Shown in pieces: positions 1-6,867 of a DNA stretch of 10,220 nucleotides. The notes beneath the pieces are model-generated. The model did not search any database and was not told the origin of the DNA. It was given only the letters and a program-made list of their open reading frames with translations. Made by a program: the position numbers and the translations under genes. The stretch comes from an uncultured Pseudorhodobacter sp. (lineage in GTDB: Bacteria; Pseudomonadota; Alphaproteobacteria; Rhodobacterales; Rhodobacteraceae): the NCBI GenBank assembly GCA_945957495.1, contig CAMFLG010000075.1, forward strand, positions 1 through 10,220. Reading direction: 5' to 3'. The stretch's first letter is position 1; each line of letters opens with the position of its first letter.

Positions 1-278
1 TGATCTTTCCGCACATCCGGGCGGCCATCGTGTCGGGCGCCTTCCTGACCTTTTCGATCTGCCTTGGCGAATTTGCCATCGCCAGCCTGCTGAACCGCAA
101 TGCCTTCGGGCCGTATATGGTACAATTGGGTCAGGACCGCGCCTATGAACCGGCGGCTTTGGCGATCATGAGCTTTGCGCTGACATGGGTGTTGATGGCG
201 CTGATGCAGGGCGCCGCGACCCGCAAGCCCGGACAGGGGCTGCTGCCTCGTTTTTCAAGGAAAAGACCACCGCAATGA
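1..278 (+). CDS. ABC transporter permease, C-terminal fragment (polyamine/iron/thiamine type)
   Basis: This is the 3' end of an inner-membrane permease; the gene begins outside the window and the first whole codon is at 3. About 91 residues are visible. They start with the P-H-I-R-A-A stretch that follows the EAA loop in this family, then a hydrophobic segment containing a G-E-F-A-I-A-S-L-L motif, a short loop, a last membrane segment (A-L-A-I-M-S-F-A-L-T-W), and a basic cytoplasmic tail ending at TGA 276-278. The G-E-F-x-x-A-S-L-L pattern is common in PotB/PotC, iron and thiamine permeases (family knowledge). The stop codon overlaps the start of the following ATPase as ATGA, so the two are translationally coupled parts of one importer. 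The substrate cannot be told from this piece. Confidence 0.85.
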   Translation, partial: IFPHIRAAIVSGAFLTFSICLGEFAIASLLNRNAFGPYMVQLGQDRAYEPAALAIMSFALTWVLMALMQGAATRKPGQGLLPRFSRKRPPQ

Positions 279-1336
279 GCAATCTGACCATCTCTGCCGT
301 CAACAAGAGTTTCGGCGCCAATACCGTCGTCAAGGATTTCCATCTGGCGATGGGGGATGGCGAGTTCATCTCGCTTCTGGGGCCGTCCGGCTGCGGCAAG
401 ACCACGGTTTTGCGCATGGTCGCGGGGTTTGAGACGCCCAGCGCCGGGACGATTGCCATTGACGGGCAGGATGTCACCCGTCTGCGCCCGAACCAGCGCG
501 CCATCGGCATGATGTTTCAATCCTACGCGCTGTTTCCGAACCTGACGGTGGCGGGGAACGTCGCCTTCGGGCTGAAGGTGGCGGGGACGCCGCGCGCGGA
601 AGTGACGCGCCGCGTGGACGAGATGCTGGAGATGGTGGGCCTGGCCGGGTTTGGCGCGCGCTATCCGTTTCAGCTGTCGGGCGGTCAGCAACAGCGCGTG
701 GCGCTGGCGCGCGCGATTGCGCCACGGCCCAAGGTGCTGTTGCTGGACGAGCCGCTTTCGGCGCTGGACGCCAAGATCCGGGTCGGCCTGCGCGGCGAAA
801 TCCGCGCGATTCAACGTGAGTTGGGCATCACCACCCTATTCGTGACGCATGATCAGGAAGAGGCGATGGCGATGTCGGATCGCGTGGTGGTGATGACCGG
901 CGGGCGCGCCGATCAGGTAGGCACCCCGGATGAAATCTATAACCAACCGGCAACCCGCTTTGTCGCCGAGTTCATCGGCGCGCTGAACCTGCTGCCTGGG
1001 CGCCTGCACGACCCGGCAACGGGCGAGATTGCAACCGGGGCCGGCGCGGTTTCCTTGGGCAGGGCGGTTCATCAGCCCGCCGGGGCAAGTGTTTCGCTGG
1101 CGATCCGCCCGGAAATGCTGCGGCTTCTGGCGCCGGACGAGGCCGAGGGCGTGTCTTTTGGCGGGCGGCTGGTGTCGCGCGATTTTCTGGGGGCCATCAT
1201 CCGCCTGAAGGCGCAGATCGCCGATGGCCCGGTTCTGGTGATCGACTGTTTCAACCGCGACAGTGGTGCCATTCCCCAGCCGGGGCAGGACATCCGCATC
1301 GGCGTGCGCCCGCAAGAGGTGGTTCTGCTGACCTGA
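275..1336 (+). CDS. ABC transporter ATP-binding protein, CUT1/PotA-like with TOBE domain
   Basis: This 353-residue cytoplasmic ATPase powers the importer whose permease ends just upstream. In order it shows Walker A G-P-S-G-C-G-K-T-T (about 36-44), the Q-loop Gln at about 82 in M-M-F-Q-S-Y-A-L-F-P, the signature L-S-G-G-Q-Q-Q-R (about 134-141), Walker B V-L-L-L-D-E-P (about 154-160), the D-loop S-A-L-D and the switch His at about 192 (V-T-H-D-Q-E-E-A). A C-terminal TOBE-type region of about 115 residues holds A-I-R-P-E-M. All nucleotide-binding residues look intact. ATG 275 was chosen because the conserved family N-terminus starts there, it forms an ATGA overlap with the permease, and AAGGA lies at 257-261. 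The frame stays open upstream to 185, but that part is the permease read in another frame. Length and motifs fit spermidine/putrescine, iron or phosphonate-type ATPases; the substrate is undetermined. Confidence 0.93.
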   Translation: MSNLTISAVNKSFGANTVVKDFHLAMGDGEFISLLGPSGCGKTTVLRMVAGFETPSAGTIAIDGQDVTRLRPNQRAIGMMFQSYALFPNLTVAGNVAFGLKVAGTPRAEVTRRVDEMLEMVGLAGFGARYPFQLSGGQQQRVALARAIAPRPKVLLLDEPLSALDAKIRVGLRGEIRAIQRELGITTLFVTHDQEEAMAMSDRVVVMTGGRADQVGTPDEIYNQPATRFVAEFIGALNLLPGRLHDPATGEIATGAGAVSLGRAVHQPAGASVSLAIRPEMLRLLAPDEAEGVSFGGRLVSRDFLGAIIRLKAQIADGPVLVIDCFNRDSGAIPQPGQDIRIGVRPQEVVLLT

Positions 1337-1340
1337 TGGC

Positions 1341-1359
1341 ATCTGTCGCGGCGGCAGAT
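1341..1359. terminator. Hairpin between convergent genes, possible bidirectional terminator
   Basis: An 8-bp stem (one G-T pair) closes a 3-base loop in the 35-bp gap between two convergent stop codons (1336 on + and 1372 on -). The outer arms are ATCTG and CAGAT. No T-tract follows on either strand, so an intrinsic terminator is only inferred from position and symmetry. Confidence 0.35.
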
Positions 1360-1371
1360 CAGCACCCTAAA

Positions 1372-2304
1372 TCAGCGCGCACCGCGCACAAAGCTTTCTC
1401 CCAGCGCCTGCGGCAGGCTGGCCTTGCGGCCTGCGATCAGCAAGACCAGCATCACCGTGGCAAAGGGCAGCATCTGAATCACATCCGTGGGTACATTGAC
1501 CCCCGCCACCTGCAGCGCGGTGGTCAAGGATAGGCAGCCGCCGAACAGAAAGGCACCACCCAGAACCCACAGCGGCCGCCCGCGCGCCAGCATGGCAAGC
1601 ACGATGGCGATAAAGCCGTTGCCATGGGTCATGAACGGCACAAAGACCCCGGCGGCGGCCACCGACATGAAGGCGCCGCCCAGCCCGGCGAGTGCGCCGG
1701 TCGTCAGAACGGCAAGACTGCGGATGCGGAACACATCCACCCCGGCCACGTCCAGCGCCGCCGGTTTGTCGCCCGCCGCCTGCAGCGCCGACCCAAGATG
1801 GGTCATCCGGTAGATCCACGCAAAACCCGCCACCAGCGCGAGGCCGAAATAGACAACCAGATTCTGGTCGAACAGGATCGGGCCGATCAGCGGAATGCGC
1901 GACAGCGGCCAGATCGGCCAGGTGGTGATGCCATCCAGACGCGGGTAGCTGCGCGAGAACTGAACATAGTGCAAAAGCGCAGTCAGCCCTTCGACCAACA
2001 GGGTCAGGGCAATGCCGATGACGATCTGGTTCAGCCCAAGCCGGACGCAGAACAGCACCATCAGACTTGCGACAAGCGCCCCCGCCGCCGCCCCGCCGAC
2101 AAACCCCAGACCCATGCTGCCGGTGGACCAGGCCACGACAAAACCTGCATAGGCGCCTGCCAACATCATGCCTTCCAGCCCGATGTTCAGAACACCGGCC
2201 TTTTCGGAAAGCTGTTCTCCCAAACCGGCAAGCAGCAGCGGCATTCCTGCGGCGATGGCGCCCAGAAACAATGTCGTTATGAAGCTTTCAGTGAAAAGTG
2301 ACAT
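1372..2304 (-). CDS. ABC transporter permease 2, BMP/nucleoside-type (NupQ/YufQ-like)
   Basis: This 310-residue, very hydrophobic inner-membrane protein is the second permease of the BMP-type importer. It has the family features: an N-terminal membrane region with E-K-A-G-V-L-N-I-G-L-E-G-M-M (about 34-47), a central N-Q-I-V-I-G-I-A-L-T segment, and a cytoplasmic loop G-S-A-L-Q-A-A-G-D-K-P-A-A-L-D-V-A-G before the last helices. These match the YufQ/NupQ class of nucleoside and simple-sugar permeases (family knowledge). The start at 2304 lies 18 bp after the stop of permease 1. AAAGG sits about 9 bases upstream of the ATG, so it is probably the last gene of the four-gene operon. Its 3' end converges on the polyamine-type ATPase gene. 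Which heterocycle or sugar it carries is unknown. Confidence 0.92.
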   Translation of the reverse strand: MSLFTESFITTLFLGAIAAGMPLLLAGLGEQLSEKAGVLNIGLEGMMLAGAYAGFVVAWSTGSMGLGFVGGAAAGALVASLMVLFCVRLGLNQIVIGIALTLLVEGLTALLHYVQFSRSYPRLDGITTWPIWPLSRIPLIGPILFDQNLVVYFGLALVAGFAWIYRMTHLGSALQAAGDKPAALDVAGVDVFRIRSLAVLTTGALAGLGGAFMSVAAAGVFVPFMTHGNGFIAIVLAMLARGRPLWVLGGAFLFGGCLSLTTALQVAGVNVPTDVIQMLPFATVMLVLLIAGRKASLPQALGESFVRGAR

Positions 2305-2322
2305 CTATCGTTGCCTTTGCGC

Positions 2323-3417
2323 TCAATGCCTTGCCCGGTCTTGACGGCGTTTGTCCATATATTCGGCCAACCCCAGCGTGATCAGCAACAGCGCCACGAT
2401 GACCAGCGAAAAGAAGCTGGGCACGCCCAGCTTTCGGGCAGCACTTTCCCCGCCGATGGTCAGGGCCGAAAACATGAAGACATAGGCAATCGACCCGACA
2501 CCGTTCAGCCGGGCCAGAAACACCAGCGGCACCACCGTCAGGCTATAGGCAGGGTTCCAATCCGCCCGAACATTGCCTTGGGTGCCCAGAATATCGACGG
2601 CACCCGAAAGCCCGGCCAGCGCAGCAGATATGGTGAAAACGGCGATGGTCAGCCGGGGCACCGAAAGGCCCGCGTGAACCGCCGCGCGCGGGCTGGCCCC
2701 AACCAGCCGCAGCCGCATGCCAAAGGCCGTGCGGGTCATCATCAGATGGACGGCGATCACAACGACAATGCCGATGATCAGGCCAGAGGACACCGTGGTT
2801 CCGAACAGCCGGGGCAGGCGCGCCTCGACCGGAAGGGTGGCGGTTTGCGGCGTGGTGGTCGTCGGGTCCAGAAACAGAAGTTTGACCAGCACATTGGCAA
2901 AGGAAACGCCCAGAAAGCTCATCATCATGGTGGTGATGATCTCGTTGATGCCCTGCCACGCCTTGAGCAGTGCCGGAAGCACGCCCCACAGCGCCCCCAC
3001 AGCCGCGCCGATCACCAACCCGATCGCAAGGTTCACCCAAACCGGCACGCCCGCCGTCAGCATCGCCGGGGTTGCGGCGGCAACCGCGACGGCCGCCAGC
3101 AGAAACTGCCCATCGCCGCCCAGGTTCCAGATTCCGGCGCGAAAGGCGACAATCAGGCTGGCCGCGATCAACAACAGCGGGCCCATCCGGGTCAACGTTG
3201 CCTCCAGCCCCATCTGCGACAGGATGGCGCGATGCACGACATAGCCATAGTAAGTGAAGGGATTGACCCCCATCGCAAGCAGCACAAGCCCCCCCAGCGC
3301 CAGCGCGGCCAGCAGCGGCCCGATGCTGATGCCCAGCGCCCAGACCCATCCGCCACCGCCAGCAGGTTTGGTTGCCTTGCGCAGCGCGGTGGGCGCAACG
3401 GTTTGCTGATTGTTCAT
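2323..3417 (-). CDS. ABC transporter permease 1, BMP/nucleoside-type (NupP/YufP-like)
   Basis: This 364-residue membrane protein is the first permease of the BMP-type importer. About 25 polar and basic residues precede the first hydrophobic segment. The diagnostic motif A-F-R-A-G-I-W-N-L-G-G-D-G-Q-F follows at about residues 90-105, then a loop with N-E-I-I-T-T-M-M-M-S-F. A later G-M-R-L-R-L-V-G-A-S-P-R-A-A loop matches the site where this family contacts its ATPase (family knowledge). A run of Thr in L-D-P-T-T-T-T-P-Q lies in a predicted outer loop. The ATG at 3417 overlaps the stop of the ATPase gene as ATGA, giving translational coupling. Length and motifs are typical of the YufP/NupP class. 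No substrate can be read from the sequence. Confidence 0.92.
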   Translation of the reverse strand: MNNQQTVAPTALRKATKPAGGGGWVWALGISIGPLLAALALGGLVLLAMGVNPFTYYGYVVHRAILSQMGLEATLTRMGPLLLIAASLIVAFRAGIWNLGGDGQFLLAAVAVAAATPAMLTAGVPVWVNLAIGLVIGAAVGALWGVLPALLKAWQGINEIITTMMMSFLGVSFANVLVKLLFLDPTTTTPQTATLPVEARLPRLFGTTVSSGLIIGIVVVIAVHLMMTRTAFGMRLRLVGASPRAAVHAGLSVPRLTIAVFTISAALAGLSGAVDILGTQGNVRADWNPAYSLTVVPLVFLARLNGVGSIAYVFMFSALTIGGESAARKLGVPSFFSLVIVALLLITLGLAEYMDKRRQDRARH

Positions 3418-5003
3418 TGATCGTCTCCGGCACTCATCAGGCGGCCAATCGCATCGCGCGCGCCCGCATCATTTTCGACGCAGCCGCGCAAGGCGCCGCG
3501 GTCGATGACGGCGATCTGATCGGCAAGTTCAAGCAATTCGTCCAGATCGGTGGAAATCAGCAGCACAGCCTTACCTGCATCGGCCGCATCACGGATGCGC
3601 TGGCGGGTGGTGCGGATATTGTTCACATCCAGCCCATAGGTGGGCTTGGCAAAGATGACCACTTCGGCGGCGCCGGTCAGTTCGCGCGCCAGAAGCACTT
3701 TCTGAATGTTGCCGCCCGACAGCTTGCCAACCGGGGTGTGATGCGTCGGCGTGCGGATGTCGAAATCGCGGATATGGCGTTCGGCCTGGGCATGGATCGC
3801 GTGCGACTTTTCCAGCCCCTTCTGCCAGAAAGGCTCTGCGCCAATGTCTTTCAGCACAAGGTTCATCGCCACCGGAAAGCTGGCAACGGTCCCCTCGCCC
3901 AGCCGGTCATCGGTGACATAGCGCAGGCCTGCGGCGCGCCTGCCCCCCACCGACAGACCGCCAACTTCCCGGCCATTCACCTTGACGCTGCCACCGCTGC
4001 AGGCAAGCTGCCCGGCAAGTGCCTCTGCCAGTTCCTTTTGGCCATTGCCGTCAATTCCGGCGATGCCCAGAATCTCGCCCGCCCGCACCGCAAGTGACAC
4101 GTCCCGCAAAGGTGTGCTGCCCGCCTGCGTGCGCAACGCCTCCACCTGCAACACCACAGGGCCAAAATCGGACGCTGCCCGCGCCAGGCCATGCGCCGAA
4201 CGGGCAGCGGTTTCGCCAAACATCAGCCGGATGATCCGGGCGGTGTTTTCTGCATCCGTCGCGGCGTTCAATTGTTCGGGCGTGATCGCACCGACAGTCT
4301 TACCCAGACGCAGCACCGAAATCCGGTCGCCATAGGCAACGGCTTCGTTCAGTTTGTGGGTGATGAACACAATCGCCAGACCGTCCGCGATCAGCCGCCG
4401 CATCAGTGCGCCCAAGGCCACCGCCTCATGCGGGGTCAGCATCGCCGTCGCCTCGTCCAGGATCAGACAGCGGCTGCCGCGCATCAGGGCGCGCAGGATT
4501 TCCACCTGCTGACGCTCTCCCAGCGACAGCGTTGCTACCAGCGCGAAAGGATCGACACGCAGACCCAACTGACGCGCCGTCTCGCGGATGCGTTCGGCTG
4601 TTCCGGTGCGGTCGGGGCAGCGCCACCAGCTGCCGCCGAGCGTGAAGTTATCGACGACGCTAAGGCTGGGCACCAGCATCGAATGTTGAAACACCGTGCC
4701 GATGCCAAGGCCAAGCGCCTGACGTGGTGACGAAATCTCGACCGGTTTGCCATCAATTTCGATGTGGCCTTCATCGGGGCGCTGCAGGCCGGACAGAATG
4801 CCGATCAATGTTGACTTGCCTGCGCCATTCTCGCCCAGCAGAACGTGAACCTCACCGGCCCAGATCTGGACGCTGACATCATTGTTGGCGATGACGCCGG
4901 GGAATCGTTTGGTGACACCGCACAGCGCCACAACCGGGGTCGTGCGTGCGGGATTCGGGCGAACAATCGCCTCGGAGGTTGCCTGCATCTGCTGGTCTTT
5001 CAT
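3414..5003 (-). CDS. ABC transporter ATPase with two nucleotide-binding domains, BMP/simple-sugar type (NupO/YufO-like)
   Basis: This 529-residue cytoplasmic protein has two ABC domains fused, as in RbsA, MglA and NupO. Domain 1 is complete: Walker A G-E-N-G-A-G-K-S-T (57-65), signature L-S-L-G-E-R-Q (159-165), Walker B L-I-L-D-E-A-T (180-186) and switch His216. Domain 2 is degenerate. Its P-loop region reads G-I-D-G-N-G-Q-K-E (about 316-324) without the Lys-Ser/Thr pair, Walker B is V-I-F-A-K-P-T with Ala452-Lys453 in place of Asp-Glu, and the switch residue is Ser484, while L-S-G-G-N-I-Q-K (428-435) is kept. Degeneracy in domain 2 is normal for this family. The start is uncertain: ATG 5003 gives the full length, a second ATG lies at 4988, and neither has a strong ribosome site. 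A strong hairpin lies just upstream. Confidence 0.93.
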   Translation of the reverse strand: MKDQQMQATSEAIVRPNPARTTPVVALCGVTKRFPGVIANNDVSVQIWAGEVHVLLGENGAGKSTLIGILSGLQRPDEGHIEIDGKPVEISSPRQALGLGIGTVFQHSMLVPSLSVVDNFTLGGSWWRCPDRTGTAERIRETARQLGLRVDPFALVATLSLGERQQVEILRALMRGSRCLILDEATAMLTPHEAVALGALMRRLIADGLAIVFITHKLNEAVAYGDRISVLRLGKTVGAITPEQLNAATDAENTARIIRLMFGETAARSAHGLARAASDFGPVVLQVEALRTQAGSTPLRDVSLAVRAGEILGIAGIDGNGQKELAEALAGQLACSGGSVKVNGREVGGLSVGGRRAAGLRYVTDDRLGEGTVASFPVAMNLVLKDIGAEPFWQKGLEKSHAIHAQAERHIRDFDIRTPTHHTPVGKLSGGNIQKVLLARELTGAAEVVIFAKPTYGLDVNNIRTTRQRIRDAADAGKAVLLISTDLDELLELADQIAVIDRGALRGCVENDAGARDAIGRLMSAGDDQ

Positions 5004-5012
5004 TCAAATTCT

Positions 5013-5041
5013 GGTGGCCGCGCCCTGCCGGGGCGGCCACC
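5013..5041 (-). terminator. Intercistronic hairpin between binding-protein and ATPase genes
   Basis: A 9-bp perfect GC-rich stem has arms GGTGGCCGC at 5013-5021 and GCGGCCACC at 5033-5041. It continues past a one-base bulge into 3 more G-C pairs and closes on a 4-base loop. It lies in the 58-bp gap between the stop of the binding-protein gene (5062) and the ATPase start (5003), both on the - strand. No T-run follows. By analogy with other importer operons it may stabilise the upstream mRNA or partly stop transcription, giving more binding protein than membrane parts. That role is inferred; the hairpin itself is seen directly. Confidence 0.6.
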
Positions 5042-5061
5042 ACCGAAACAGGTCGTCAGGG

Positions 5062-6102
5062 TTAGTTCGCCTCGACGGTCGTCACCATGGCATGCACGCT
5101 GTCGGCGTCATACTTCTTCTCGACGACAATCGCGCCAGAGGCGACCTGTGCCTGAATCTCTTGCACCGAGGCCCAGACATCATCCGGGATGTTAGCGGTT
5201 TTCAAAAGATGCAGGCTGCCGTCGGCAAGGTTGATGTCGTAGTTGTGGCTGCCATAGGTGCCCGCCTTGAGGTCGTTGATCATCGCCGTGTAAACCGGGG
5301 TCAGATCCCAGACGACCGAGGACAGAAGGAAGCCCTTGTCGATTGAGGTCTTGTCGCCGATCACGTCGATGAAATAGGCCTTGCCGCCATCCACCGCAGG
5401 CGTGGTTTCCACCGCTTGCAGCATGCCAAAGCTGGACCCGTTGCCTTCGCCAAAGATGATGTCGGCGCCCGAGGCAATGACGGCTTCGGTCACGCGCTTG
5501 CCACCTGCGGCGTCAGAATAGGCGGCTGGCCCGATCACCGCATAGCGCACCTCGACGGCCGGATTCTCTGCCTTCACGCCTTCGGCAAAGGCCACAGACA
5601 TGTTGTTCCACGACGGCGGCTCGCCCGAAACCACGATGCCGACAACCTTGGTGCGGGTCATCTTGGCCGCAAGACGCCCGGCCAGATAGGCGCCGTCGCT
5701 GCCCGATGCTGTGTAATCGGCGATGGTGCCAGCTGCCAGCTTGTCGGGGCTGTCCACGATTGCCACCGGGACGCCCATTTCAGCGCCGATCTCCGGCGCG
5801 GCGGTGTTGTAGCCGGAGGCATGCGCGATCAGCAGATCGGCACCGTCACCCGCCAGTTCGCGCATCGTCGGGCGCACATCGCCATAGCCAAGGTTTTCAG
5901 CCACGACAACCTCGACCCCGGTTGCGGCCCCGGCCGCCTTGGCGGCGTCAACGCCTTGCTGGTTCCAGCCCATGTCGGTGCCCATTTCCGGGGCCAGAAT
6001 GGCGATGGAATCGATCTCGCCCGCAAGGGCTGCACTGGCGCTCCACCCCAAGGCCAAGGCGAGTGCCGTGCGGCTGACGGTGGTGATGATGGTCTTTTTC
6101 AT
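5062..6102 (-). CDS. BMP-family ABC transporter substrate-binding protein
   Basis: This 346-residue periplasmic protein is the substrate-capturing part of the importer encoded downstream. The N-terminus is a clear Sec signal peptide: M-K-K, a hydrophobic core to about residue 24, and cleavage after A-L-A at about 27. No Cys follows, so it is a soluble periplasmic protein and not a lipoprotein. The mature chain has the BMP/PnrA-like pattern: a beta strand I-A-I-L-A-P, then D-M-G-W-N-Q-Q-G at about 43-50, G-A-D-L-L-I-A-H-A, Y-L-A-G-R-L-A-A, and a C-terminal V-V-W-D-L. ATG 6102 was chosen because the signal peptide starts there and an AGGGA Shine-Dalgarno lies 8 bases upstream (6111-6115 on the + strand). 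The frame stays open to 6594, but that part is antisense to another gene. BMP proteins bind nucleosides, riboflavin or similar compounds (family knowledge); the substrate here is unknown. Confidence 0.93.
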   Translation of the reverse strand: MKKTIITTVSRTALALALGWSASAALAGEIDSIAILAPEMGTDMGWNQQGVDAAKAAGAATGVEVVVAENLGYGDVRPTMRELAGDGADLLIAHASGYNTAAPEIGAEMGVPVAIVDSPDKLAAGTIADYTASGSDGAYLAGRLAAKMTRTKVVGIVVSGEPPSWNNMSVAFAEGVKAENPAVEVRYAVIGPAAYSDAAGGKRVTEAVIASGADIIFGEGNGSSFGMLQAVETTPAVDGGKAYFIDVIGDKTSIDKGFLLSSVVWDLTPVYTAMINDLKAGTYGSHNYDINLADGSLHLLKTANIPDDVWASVQEIQAQVASGAIVVEKKYDADSVHAMVTTVEAN

Positions 6103-6129
6103 GCGGTTTATCCCTGTTGCAGAATTCTG

Positions 6130-6158
6130 TTGACTATCGGGGCGGGGATCAGTGCATT
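6130..6158 (+). promoter_or_regulatory. Possible promoter for the small secreted protein gene
   Basis: TTGACT at 6130-6135 is followed, after 17 bases, by a weak -10 candidate TGCATT at 6153-6158. It lies in the 89-bp gap between two divergent genes and points toward the + strand gene starting at 6192. The 10-base palindrome CAGAATTCTG at 6120-6129 directly abuts it. No clear promoter was seen for the - strand operon in the same gap. Confidence 0.3.
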
Positions 6159-6191
6159 GCGCATCATCTTCCCCTGAACCCATGGATTGAG

Positions 6192-6596
6192 ATGCAGTTC
6201 CCCCACATCCTTCTTGTTGCAGCCCTTGGCGGGCTGATCGCTGTGCCGGCTCTTTCTGACACACAAACTGTTGAAATAACGGTAGAAAATACGGGCGCCA
6301 CGGCGCTGTCCTGCCAGGCGGCCATGGCGCATTGGTATTCGGTTTCGCTGGGCGACATCGCGGCGGGCGACAGTCTGAGCTTTGCCCTGGGCGCAGATAT
6401 TGACAGCGGCACGGCGTTCCTGCGCAACACCAAGGGCGACGAAATGCCGGTGCAGCGGCTGTGGTGCGGCCTGAAGGGCAAAGACTGGGCGACCCGGTTT
6501 GAGATCCCGCTGGAGCGGCGCGCCGGGGTGGCGTTGACGGACATGACGCTAAGCTGCGCCGACCAGGACGGACAGACGGAATGTTTGGCGCCATAA
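6192..6596 (+). CDS. Small secreted protein with four cysteines, function unknown
   Basis: I do not recognise this 134-residue protein. It begins with a Sec-type signal peptide: M-Q-F-P, a hydrophobic core to about residue 20, and likely cleavage after A-L-S at 22. The mature part of about 112 residues starts with a beta-rich stretch (T-V-E-I-T-V-E-N-T-G) and has exactly four Cys, at about 41, 92, 122 and 131, enough for two disulfides. It ends in C-L-A-P with no membrane anchor. ATG 6192 was chosen because the signal peptide starts there; the frame runs back to 6117, but those residues are polar and overlap the intergenic region. The ribosome site is weak (GGA at 6184-6186). It is divergent from the BMP importer operon, so it may share regulation. 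A periplasmic role beside the importer is a guess from position. Confidence 0.75.
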   Translation: MQFPHILLVAALGGLIAVPALSDTQTVEITVENTGATALSCQAAMAHWYSVSLGDIAAGDSLSFALGADIDSGTAFLRNTKGDEMPVQRLWCGLKGKDWATRFEIPLERRAGVALTDMTLSCADQDGQTECLAP

Positions 6597-6604
6597 CGGC
6601 GCCA
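6586..6604 (+). terminator. Hairpin over the stop codon of the small secreted gene
   Basis: Arms TGGCGCC (6586-6592) and GGCGCCA (6598-6604) pair perfectly over a 5-base loop ATAAC that contains the TAA stop. The next bases are a C-rich stretch, not a T-run, so termination is plausible by position but not proven. Confidence 0.4.
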
Positions 6605-6716
6605 GACCCTTCCCGCTGTGCATTTGGTACAGTTCAGCATGACGTCCACTCTGGGGCAAGGGGGCCCGGCTCGGCACAAAGGGGGCAACCCCTGACGGCT
6701 GAAACCAGCACTCCGA

Positions 6717-6745
6717 TTGACAACGCAAGAGTACGATAACATTAT
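6717..6745 (+). promoter_or_regulatory. Sigma-70-type promoter of the SDR gene
   Basis: A perfect -35 box TTGACA (6717-6722) is followed by a 17-base spacer and a -10 candidate CATTAT (6740-6745, four of six consensus bases). Transcription would start near 6752, giving an untranslated leader of about 120 nt before ATG 6872. The -10 box lies inside the inverted repeat 6731-6750, which suggests repression. Confidence 0.55.
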
Positions 6746-6750
6746 CGTAC
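6731..6750. promoter_or_regulatory. Operator-like inverted repeat with 9-bp perfect arms
   Basis: GTACGATAA (6731-6739) and TTATCGTAC (6742-6750) are exact reverse complements separated by CA. The repeat spans two helical turns and covers the -10 region of the SDR promoter, a classic repressor position. It is AT-rich in a GC-rich genome. The GntR regulator encoded at 7646-8410 is one candidate binder, but the site is larger than typical FCD-GntR sites, so a regulator outside the window is equally possible. Confidence 0.65.
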
Positions 6751-6759
6751 CGTAATACA

Positions 6760-6867
6760 ATGCGGAAACTTCCCACACGGAATCGATTTCAGATATTTGC
6801 GCCTATGCACATGGATTTGCATGAAAAATCATCAGATCCTGTAGGGCGGGTATCTTACAAGGAGTGA
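6760..6867 (+). CDS. Possible 35-codon leader peptide upstream of the SDR gene
   Basis: An ATG at 6760 opens a 35-codon frame ending with TGA at 6865-6867, directly after the AAGGAG ribosome site of the SDR gene and 4 bases before its ATG. The predicted peptide is basic at its N-terminus (M-R-K-L-P-T-R-N-R) and otherwise unremarkable. There is no ribosome site before it; if transcription starts near 6752 it would be nearly leaderless. The length and the stop placement suggest coupling, but chance is quite possible. Confidence 0.2.
   Translation: MRKLPTRNRFQIFAPMHMDLHEKSSDPVGRVSYKE
6859..6864 (+). promoter_or_regulatory. Shine-Dalgarno of the SDR gene
   Basis: AAGGAG lies 7 bases before ATG 6872. 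It is the strongest ribosome-binding site in the window and fixes the SDR start. Confidence 0.85.

Noticed and set aside
185..274. Upstream extension of the polyamine-type ATPase
   Set aside because: These 30 codons overlap the permease in another frame; the conserved ATPase N-terminus and the ATGA junction place the start at 275.
2311..3420. A 369-codon open frame on the + strand
   Set aside because: It mirrors the permease 1 gene. The product is full of Gln, Arg and His and lacks any domain, while the opposite strand encodes a well-formed membrane protein.
6120..6129. Palindrome CAGAATTCTG in the divergent region as an operator
   Set aside because: Only 10 bp, symmetry does not extend outward, and no second copy was seen; chance is likely.
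6103..6594. N-terminal extension of about 164 residues on the BMP binding protein
   Set aside because: A signal peptide and a Shine-Dalgarno mark the start at 6102. The extension is arginine/proline-rich and runs antisense to the small secreted protein.
6597..6716. A transcribed structured RNA in the GC-rich part of the intergenic region
   Set aside because: Only short local hairpins are visible (for example 6680-6693), with no promoter in front and no terminator behind that would define an RNA gene.
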